Below are positions 1-3,894 of a stretch of DNA of 7,834 nt, piece by piece. Position 1 is the stretch's first letter; each line of letters begins with the position of its first letter. The notes under the pieces are model-generated. The model had not been told where the DNA came from. It saw only the letters and a list, made by a program, of their open reading frames with translations, and did not search any database. Where the stretch lies: contig DRJJ01000244.1 of assembly GCA_011052255.1 (NCBI GenBank), positions 1-7,834 of the forward strand, read 5' to 3'. Origin of the DNA: Gammaproteobacteria bacterium (lineage in GTDB: Bacteria; Pseudomonadota; Gammaproteobacteria; DRJJ01). The position numbers and the translations under genes are program-made.

Positions 1-1
1 C

Positions 2-259
2 GATGGGCGCTGGTATGCAAAGGCACCAGACATACCCCCCGTGCTGGCCAGGCTTAAGATTGATAAACAACGCCCAATACTGTTGACCTGCCTGGGCGGA
101 ACCGGAGCCGCATTCAATTACGCAATGTTCTATGCAGCGGGTTTTCATAATCTGCGCGTAGATGATGCCGGACTAAGGCGCTGGAATAAACGACTGCTGC
201 CACTCGAAAATACGGATCTCCATAAATCTGATGTAAAACGGCAGGTACAGAATAACTGA
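2..259 (+). CDS. Rhodanese-like sulfurtransferase, C-terminal fragment (5' end outside window)
   Basis: The reading frame is open from the window edge, so only the last 85 residues are seen. Rhodanese domains move a sulfane sulfur through a cysteine persulfide. The visible part fits the C-terminal half of such a domain: a beta strand ending in a candidate catalytic Cys (PILLTC, Cys30 of the fragment), then the loop CLGGTG, an Ala-rich helix with Tyr/Phe (AAFNYAMFYAAGF), a strand (NLRV) and the closing DAGLRRWNKRLLPLE, which resembles the usual D-G-W-x-x-W...LP-hydrophobic-E ending. The loop has Gly at the fourth position as in CxxGx(R/T), but Gly rather than Arg, Thr or Ser at the sixth, so substrate preference is unclear. 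A GTG at 41 is an internal codon, since the rhodanese match continues upstream of it (DGRWYAKAPDIPP). It could be a single-domain protein or the second domain of a tandem enzyme; the window cannot tell. Confidence 0.72.
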   Translation, partial: DGRWYAKAPDIPPVLARLKIDKQRPILLTCLGGTGAAFNYAMFYAAGFHNLRVDDAGLRRWNKRLLPLENTDLHKSDVKRQVQNN

Positions 260-268
260 TTCTGTACC
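244..268 (+). terminator. Perfect 10-bp stem-loop spanning the rhodanese stop codon
   Basis: GGTACAGAAT (244-253) and ATTCTGTACC (259-268) are exact reverse complements around the 5-nt loop AACTG. The stop codon TGA (257-259) runs from the loop into the second arm. No T-tract follows, so this is not a classical intrinsic terminator. A 3'-end stabilising hairpin, a factor-assisted terminator or a DNA-level operator are all possible. The structure is certain; the role is inferred. Confidence 0.4.
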
Positions 269-500
269 ACGGAACATAAATTCCAAAATCCTTAAGCAAA
301 TACCTGCCTTTTGATTCGCCGATCATAAATATAAGAATTGTCTATTATCTACGTTAGTCCGATTAGACCCTTATTCTATAGCCGACACCACCTTTCGTTA
401 GTCCATCTACCGCATCTTTCTCTGACACCAGACAGTCTTTATCATAATAAAACCCAAAGCCATTCATTTTATGTGAGTAATAGCTTGCTTGTGACAGCAC

Positions 501-534
501 TGTTTATTGGAAGACAATTCCCGCCTAATAAACA
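501..534 (+). other. Inverted repeat / possible RNA stem-loop
   Basis: TGTTTATT (501-508) pairs exactly with AATAAACA (527-534). The stem can be extended inward by a G-U and a G-C pair (509-526, 510-525), giving 10 pairs around a 16-nt span of which 14 nt is unpaired loop. The outer stem is AT-rich, so its stability is modest. No T-tract follows. Function unknown. Confidence 0.3.
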
Positions 535-609
535 TGGCTTAGATGGCCTTTGACAGGCGAATATTACAACGAACTTAACATTACGATTCATTAATCGAGT
601 TAGGTTTTA

Positions 610-631
610 AAATGTGAACTACCTCACTGGT
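610..631. promoter_or_regulatory. CRP/Vfr-family-type binding site
   Basis: The core is TGTGA (613-617), six bases, then TCACT (624-628). That is nine of ten matches to the CRP core TGTGA-N6-TCACA, and AAA precedes the left half as in the consensus. The centre lies about 163 bp upstream of the DUF302 start codon, compatible with control of that operon from a promoter inside the gap. I could not place a convincing -10 hexamer at a class I or class II distance, so the promoter is unassigned. Other family members such as FNR-like proteins prefer TTGAT halves and fit less well. Confidence 0.5.
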
Positions 632-644
632 CGTTATCCTGCTA

Positions 645-658
645 TGTGATGTATCACT
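645..658. promoter_or_regulatory. Second TGTGA...TCACT element with 4-bp spacer
   Basis: The same half-sites as the 610-631 element recur (TGTGA 645-649, TCACT 654-658), but the spacer is four bases instead of six. The inner part GTGAT-GT-ATCAC is a perfect 5-bp inverted repeat. The left half begins exactly 32 bp after the first site's left half. A standard CRP dimer would not fit the shorter spacer well, so this could be a degenerate second site, a site for a different regulator, or coincidence. Confidence 0.3.
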
Positions 659-736
659 CCACGAGCCACACAAAAATGTGAATTAATGTCTCTGTCGAAC
701 GGAAGCAGAACGGAGCTTACCCATCGGTCTACTGAT

Positions 737-754
737 TCAGCATGACGATGCTGA
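737..754 (+). promoter_or_regulatory. Hairpin in the DUF302 leader, just upstream of the ribosome binding site
   Basis: TCAGCAT (737-743) and ATGCTGA (748-754) form a perfect 7-bp stem with a GACG tetraloop. The hairpin ends 16 nt before the strong GGAGGG Shine-Dalgarno at 771-776. It does not occlude the site itself and has no T-tract after it, so a role in mRNA stability or protein/RNA recognition is more likely than termination. The structure is directly visible; the function is inferred. Confidence 0.35.
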
Positions 755-783
755 CTTAACATTATTCTACGGAGGGATTTATC

Positions 784-1251
784 ATGAAGCACACGTACAG
801 TGCTGTTACCCTTGCAAGCCTATTCGCCCTGACATCTGTTTTTATCGGATGGCAGGTAGTCAATAGCAAACAGTTACCGACATTACTCAGACTGGAATCA
901 CCTTACACACTGTCCGAAACGATCAACAACATCAAAAATGCTGTTAAGGCTCGTAATTTTCGTATGATTCGAGAGCAGCCGGTTGCGCAGGGTTTCTTGT
1001 CCGGCGACAATAAGCAACAACATATCGTTTACTTCTGTAATTTCACAGAAGCTTATCAATCCCTGCAACAAGACAAACAAATTGGCTACATGTTGCCATG
1101 CCGTTTTACGATTAGCGAAGAGGGTGGCAAGGTAATTATTTCGACAATTAATCCTGCTGCAATAACCAGGCTGACAGGAGCCAAGGCGGGTGCAGTATGC
1201 GCCGCCAACAGTGCTGGTTATCTCGATATCATGGAGGAAGCCGTTTTATGA
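784..1251 (+). CDS. DUF302 domain protein with N-terminal membrane anchor
   Basis: This is a 155-residue protein of the DUF302 (TT1751-like fold) family, whose biochemical role is not established. Residues about 5-25 are a hydrophobic anchor or uncleaved signal (AVTLASLFALTSVFIGW) without a lipobox, so the rest should lie in the periplasm. The DUF302 core runs from about 43 to 125. It starts with a helix (SETINNIKNAVKARNF), then strand IVYFCNF, helix TEAYQSLQQDKQ, the hallmark IGYMLPCRFTI, and VIISTINP. Cys85 and Cys106 sit in the two hallmark motifs; Cys139 is a third cysteine. The start is supported by GGAGGG at 771-776, eight bases from the ATG. The stop overlaps the next gene's ATG (ATGA), so the two are co-transcribed and probably translationally coupled. 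Recognition of the family is firm; a link to sulfur or redox chemistry is only suggested by the cysteines and the neighbours. Confidence 0.88.
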   Translation: MKHTYSAVTLASLFALTSVFIGWQVVNSKQLPTLLRLESPYTLSETINNIKNAVKARNFRMIREQPVAQGFLSGDNKQQHIVYFCNFTEAYQSLQQDKQIGYMLPCRFTISEEGGKVIISTINPAAITRLTGAKAGAVCAANSAGYLDIMEEAVL

Positions 1252-1703
1252 TGACTATCTTTTCACGCATCATAATTGCTCTGTTTGTAGTATGCATACT
1301 CGTAGCCTGTGACAAAATTGAAAGCGCCCAAACCAGAAATGACTTCACGGACGTGATGCTTGACTTGCAGACGAATATTCAAGCGAAAGGCTACAAGGTT
1401 TCAAGGGTACAGCAAGTCGATGTTGGAATGAAAAAGTCTGGTTACACTATCGCCGAATATCGAGTGGTATTTTTTGCCAGGCCAGATGAGGTCAAAACAA
1501 TACTGGAAAAATATCCGGAATTTGCCAGTTTTCTACCCCTTTCAATTACTATATACAAAGATGGCGACATAACACGGCTGGCTGGTATGCCGTTTGTGTT
1601 ACCAAGGTCAGGTGCATCGACGCAGGATCTTAAGACCATGATCGAGACCTGGGAAAAAGACACTGCGGATATCATTCACCAGACCGCAGAAACCAGTGAC
1701 TGA
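1248..1703 (+). CDS. DUF302-like lipoprotein
   Basis: A 151-residue protein and second gene of the DUF302 operon. The frame extends upstream to 1197, but ATG 1248 is preferred. GGAGGAA at 1233-1239 lies eight bases upstream, the ATG overlaps the preceding TGA, and this start yields a clean signal peptide (hydrophobic residues 8-19) ending in the lipobox LVAC, with Cys21 as lipidation site. Asp22 at +2 is the residue that keeps lipoproteins in the inner membrane in E. coli. The domain at about 33-114 follows the DUF302 order: helix (VMLDLQTNIQAKGYKV), a strand YRVVFFARP, a helix (EVKTILEKYPEFASF), LPLSITIYKDGD and a C-terminal helix. It is diverged: the two motif cysteines of the neighbour are replaced (Ala77 and Leu98 by hand alignment). 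It may be a partner subunit or a regulator of the first protein. Function unknown. Confidence 0.82.
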   Translation: MMTIFSRIIIALFVVCILVACDKIESAQTRNDFTDVMLDLQTNIQAKGYKVSRVQQVDVGMKKSGYTIAEYRVVFFARPDEVKTILEKYPEFASFLPLSITIYKDGDITRLAGMPFVLPRSGASTQDLKTMIETWEKDTADIIHQTAETSD

Positions 1704-1916
1704 CGTTCTTGTCCTTCAAAGCCATACAAAGCAAGTTTTACAGAGCGCCCGGAACGAGGGAAGTCTGGCTTCAAGGTTTATTATGTATAGATAATTTTTC
1801 ACAAAATACTTATTTACATAAAAAACAATAAACATCAGAACTAAAAAGCACAGGCTTTAATAAAATTGGCGCATATTTACCCCCGCATGTTTTTGAAAAA
1901 ATGTATGTAATACTGG
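1704..1916. other. 213-bp convergent intergenic spacer, AT-rich on its right half
   Basis: This spacer separates the converging DUF302 operon and the TudS-like gene. I see no open frame. Positions about 1780-1870 are strongly AT-rich. No strong intrinsic terminator for the rightward operon is evident. Confidence 0.5.
1843..1858 (-). terminator. Weak possible terminator for the minus-strand TudS-like gene
   Basis: Read on the minus strand this is AAAGC-CTGT-GCTTT followed by two more T residues, about 60 nt past the stop codon. The stem is only 5 bp and the T-run is short and partly inside the stem, so the call is weak. On the plus strand there is no T-tract. Confidence 0.2.
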
Positions 1917-2735
1917 TCATCCATCTTTTAGCTTGTCCATAAAATTTATGACACGTTTTGAATCAAAATGCGCAGCAGGGATACCAGTTACCTTCTTCGG
2001 CAATATCTCTGGAAGGATTCTCCCTGAAAGTTGTCCGAATAACTGTCTCGCATACTGCATCAGTTGTTTCTCCGTAACACAGGATTCCGAGATTTGTTCA
2101 AAAGTATCCTGGCTCGCTGTCATCTGTATGCCCAGCGCATTTGAAAGATTGCTATGAAACAAATTGAGTGCCACCTGCTGGTCTTCTGCTTCCAGAACCC
2201 ACTGCCGAAAAATAGAATACACGCAGATATGCAGAATAAAGTTATCCAGTCTGGCCAGGTTATTGATGCATGATTCATCTATTATCGGCATGATTGGGTG
2301 CGTATCCCGTAAGGTTCTGGTAAATATTCCGCTACCGGTTCCTGTCCGTATGTTTCGATTATTAAAGACAGGCGTCATCTCCAGCCCGCAGCTGGGTGAG
2401 CGGGCTTTTACCACAAAACCATCCAGATCAGGCATGCTTTGCAACGTGCATTTTGCATAATCAGCTATCTTAGCTGTTACATCAATCAAAGGAGACTGTA
2501 CGCCAAGCGCACATGCTGTGTCTGGTTCACCGACCAGTTGTATCGGCACCCTTGGCACGCCCAGGCCTATCGCAATCTCCGGGCAAATCGGAACTAATGT
2601 GAATAGGCTCGACATATATTCACACAACGCTGATATATAAGCATGGCCGCCGTCATAGCGTACCGGCTCACCCGTCAGGCAAGCGCTGATACCAATATTG
2701 ATTGGTTTATGCTTTTTCATTACCTGATAACTCAT
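1917..2735 (-). CDS. DUF523 (TudS-like desulfidase) protein with divergent C-terminal domain
   Basis: A 272-residue protein. Residues about 12-142 form a complete DUF523 domain: SACLTGEPVRYDGG (Cys19), VPICPEIAIGLGVPR (Cys51) and VVKARSPSCGL (Cys116). In characterised DUF523 members (TudS) three cysteines hold a [4Fe-4S] cluster that removes sulfur from thiouracil. The three equivalents and the Glu after CP are present, so iron-sulfur desulfidase chemistry is plausible. HPIMPIIDE...NFILHICVYSIFRQW (146-179) matches the linker of DUF523-DUF1722 (YbgA-type) fusions. The following roughly 90 residues are shorter than a normal DUF1722 of about 120 and I recognise only a faint match (LFH at 192-194). 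The C-terminus is therefore degraded or remodelled. The start is uncertain: Met1 has no clear Shine-Dalgarno, and Met6 (2720) has only a weak AGG. No partner gene adjoins it; the substrate is unproven. Confidence 0.82.
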   Translation of the reverse strand: MSYQVMKKHKPINIGISACLTGEPVRYDGGHAYISALCEYMSSLFTLVPICPEIAIGLGVPRVPIQLVGEPDTACALGVQSPLIDVTAKIADYAKCTLQSMPDLDGFVVKARSPSCGLEMTPVFNNRNIRTGTGSGIFTRTLRDTHPIMPIIDESCINNLARLDNFILHICVYSIFRQWVLEAEDQQVALNLFHSNLSNALGIQMTASQDTFEQISESCVTEKQLMQYARQLFGQLSGRILPEILPKKVTGIPAAHFDSKRVINFMDKLKDG

Positions 2736-2853
2736 TCGGTATATATATTACTATCAATGCTCTATTGCCTTTTTTCGTGTATGCCTGAACATAATACTCG
2801 CAACTTACTGTTTACGAGGAATTCTACAAAATACTATGCTAGGCTATTCTTAA

Positions 2854-2867
2854 GATCTTTAAAGATC
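2854..2867. repeat. 14-bp perfect palindrome GATCTTTAAAGATC
   Basis: This is a perfect palindrome with no spacer, so it suits a dimeric DNA-binding protein better than an RNA hairpin. It sits about 120 bp upstream of the TudS-like start and about 190 bp upstream of the binding-protein start. No regulator gene is in the window to pair it with. Confidence 0.35.
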
Positions 2868-2961
2868 CTGCCGCTATAAAGTCGTCAAGGATATATACGT
2901 GTTAGTACGTGACATCCTGTGACTATACTAGGTAATATAACTAGACAAGGATAGCACCCGA

Positions 2962-2983
2962 CATAATATACCTATATATTATG
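2962..2983 (+). repeat. 9-bp inverted repeat with 4-nt loop
   Basis: CATAATATA and TATATTATG flank CCTA. The arms contain -10-like TATATT and CATAAT strings, so the site could overlap promoter elements of the rightward gene. The composition is almost pure AT, which raises the chance of coincidence. Confidence 0.3.
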
Positions 2984-3004
2984 GGTTTAATAATAAACAG
3001 TCTG

Positions 3005-3028
3005 TTTTAGCGGAGGATCCAGCTAAAA
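3005..3028 (+). promoter_or_regulatory. Leader stem-loop carrying a GGAGGA loop
   Basis: TTTTAGC (3005-3011) and GCTAAAA (3022-3028) are exact reverse complements around a 10-nt loop that begins GGAGGA, a Shine-Dalgarno-like string. No start codon follows at a usable distance, so it is not an obvious leader peptide signal. The real ribosome binding site is 22 nt further downstream. It could act in mRNA stability or as a decoy ribosome site. Confidence 0.3.
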
Positions 3029-3040
3029 ATAGAAATAAAT

Positions 3041-3050
3041 CAACTAGTTG
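3041..3050. promoter_or_regulatory. Palindrome CAACTAGTTG abutting the ribosome binding site
   Basis: This perfect 10-bp palindrome shares its last G with the GGAGGG Shine-Dalgarno (3050-3055) of the binding-protein gene. It contains CTAG, a tetranucleotide that is rare in many proteobacterial genomes. AACTAGTT also occurs inside TrpR-type operators, but only one copy is here, so that identity is not claimed. Confidence 0.25.
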
Positions 3051-3058
3051 GAGGGTTT

Positions 3059-3883
3059 ATGTCCATAGTTTTTCGTCGCCTGAGCCTGTTGCTAATTACG
3101 ACGCTTCTTTCGCCTGTAGTCTTTGCCGATCTAATCATGACGGCACCGCCACGCGAATCAGTTGAAGCGGGCACTAAATTATACGCACCGATTGCAAATT
3201 ATCTTAGCAAGGCCCTGGGGGAAAAGGTTGTATACAAACACCCGCGCAACTGGCTGCATTATCAGAGTGATATGCGCGCCGATAAATACGACATCGTGTT
3301 TGACGGACCCCACTTCATCTCCTGGCGCATCAAACATCTTGGCGCCAGGGCAATGGTAAAATTGCCTGGCAAACTGCAATTTTTTGTAGTCTCCATGGCC
3401 GATGACAAAGAGATAAAAAAAATAGAAGACGTTATCGGCAAGCGCGTATGTGGTATCGCGCCACCGAATCTGGCTACCCTGTCCATGATGGCGAAGCTCA
3501 ATAACCCGGCTCGCCAACCCGTCCTACACCCGGTACGAGGCGGGTTCAAGAGTGTGAACAAGGAATTTAAACAGGGTAAATGTCGCGCCGCAATTTTCCG
3601 TACTGCCTTCTTCAAGAAAAAACTGCCACAAAGTGACCGCGACATGATGCGCATTATCTATACCAGCCCGGCACTGCCCAACCAGGGATTTTCAGTCAGC
3701 AGCCGTATCAGCTCCAAAAAACTTCAGAAAATACGCTCAGCTATGCTCAGTCGTGACGGAACCGCCGCCTCTGCTAACCTGCTAAAACGTTTTGGTGGTA
3801 AGGCCAAGGGCTTCAAAACCGCAATTAACAGGGAATTCAAGGACCAGTATCTGTTTCTTGAAGGTGTTATTTTCGGCTGGTAA
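3059..3883 (+). CDS. PhnD/SsuA-family periplasmic substrate-binding protein (orphan)
   Basis: A 274-residue protein of the phosphonate-binding-like (PhnD/SsuA/transferrin) family. Residues 1-23 are a Sec signal peptide: RR, a hydrophobic run (LSLLLITTLLSPVV) and the cleavage motif VFA|DL. The mature part begins with a beta strand and APPRESVEAGTKLYAPIANYLSKALG (29-54), typical of the family's first lobe. YDIVFDGPHFISWRIKH (77-93) is the family's pocket segment. A hinge and second lobe follow, with GKRVCGIAPPNLATLSMM (127-144) and NKEFKQGKCRAAIFRTAFF (167-185). Cys131 and Cys175 are the only cysteines of the mature protein and could pair. The start is fixed by GGAGGG at 3050-3055, a short three bases from the ATG. 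No ABC permease or ATPase adjoins it, so transport of phosphonate cannot be assumed; a sensory or solo-binding role is possible. Ligand unknown. Confidence 0.85.
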   Translation: MSIVFRRLSLLLITTLLSPVVFADLIMTAPPRESVEAGTKLYAPIANYLSKALGEKVVYKHPRNWLHYQSDMRADKYDIVFDGPHFISWRIKHLGARAMVKLPGKLQFFVVSMADDKEIKKIEDVIGKRVCGIAPPNLATLSMMAKLNNPARQPVLHPVRGGFKSVNKEFKQGKCRAAIFRTAFFKKKLPQSDRDMMRIIYTSPALPNQGFSVSSRISSKKLQKIRSAMLSRDGTAASANLLKRFGGKAKGFKTAINREFKDQYLFLEGVIFGW

Positions 3884-3894
3884 CGGTATCCAGT

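Larger units (their letters stand above)
260..783. other. 524-bp intergenic region without a supported gene
   Basis: No open frame here has a ribosome binding site and a protein-like sequence. The longest candidate, a TTG-started frame at 338-553 with 71 codons, has no Shine-Dalgarno and a low-complexity Ser/His/Leu-rich translation, and it is treated as chance. The region holds a CRP-type site (610-631), a shorter-spaced relative (645-658), a third TGTGA (677-681), an imperfect 10-bp stem-loop (501-534) and a hairpin before the downstream ribosome binding site (737-754). It also holds short direct repeats: CGTTAGTCC at 352 and 396, GACACCA at 384 and 424, GAACGGA at 697 and 708, and ACTTAACATTA at 573 and 754. 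A perfect TTGACA lies at 550-555, but no good -10 is suitably spaced from it. It is most simply read as the regulatory region and leader of the DUF302 operon. A small RNA cannot be excluded. Confidence 0.6.
2736..3058. other. 323-bp divergent, AT-rich intergenic region with several palindromes
   Basis: It lies between the minus-strand TudS-like gene and the plus-strand binding-protein gene, so both promoters should be here. No credible small gene is seen. TATACT at 2924-2929 is a possible -10 for the rightward gene, but its -35 (TTAGTA, 2902-2907) is poor. Structure present: GATCTTTAAAGATC (2854-2867), CATAATATA-CCTA-TATATTATG (2962-2983), TTTTAGC/GCTAAAA (3005-3028) and CAACTAGTTG (3041-3050). 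Short direct repeats: TACGTG at 2896 and 2906, GTGAC at 2909 and 2919, CAAGGATA at 2886 and 2946. Confidence 0.5.

Noticed and set aside
338..553. 71-codon TTG-started open frame in the upstream gap
   Set aside because: No Shine-Dalgarno, low-complexity translation, no recognisable family, and it lies in a region rich in inverted and direct repeats.
550..583. Perfect TTGACA as a sigma-70 promoter for the DUF302 operon
   Set aside because: No acceptable -10 hexamer is found at 15-19 bp, so a promoter call is not justified.
1197..1247. Upstream ATG for the DUF302 lipoprotein gene
   Set aside because: It lies inside the first DUF302 gene, adds a charged leader before the lipoprotein signal, and lacks the strong ribosome binding site that serves ATG 1248.
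2643..2879. 78-codon plus-strand frame overlapping the start of the TudS-like gene
   Set aside because: Antisense shadow of the DUF523 N-terminus running into AT-rich spacer. No ribosome binding site and no family resemblance.
3041..3050. TrpR operator
   Set aside because: A single AACTAGTT core is not enough, and no tryptophan-related gene is nearby.
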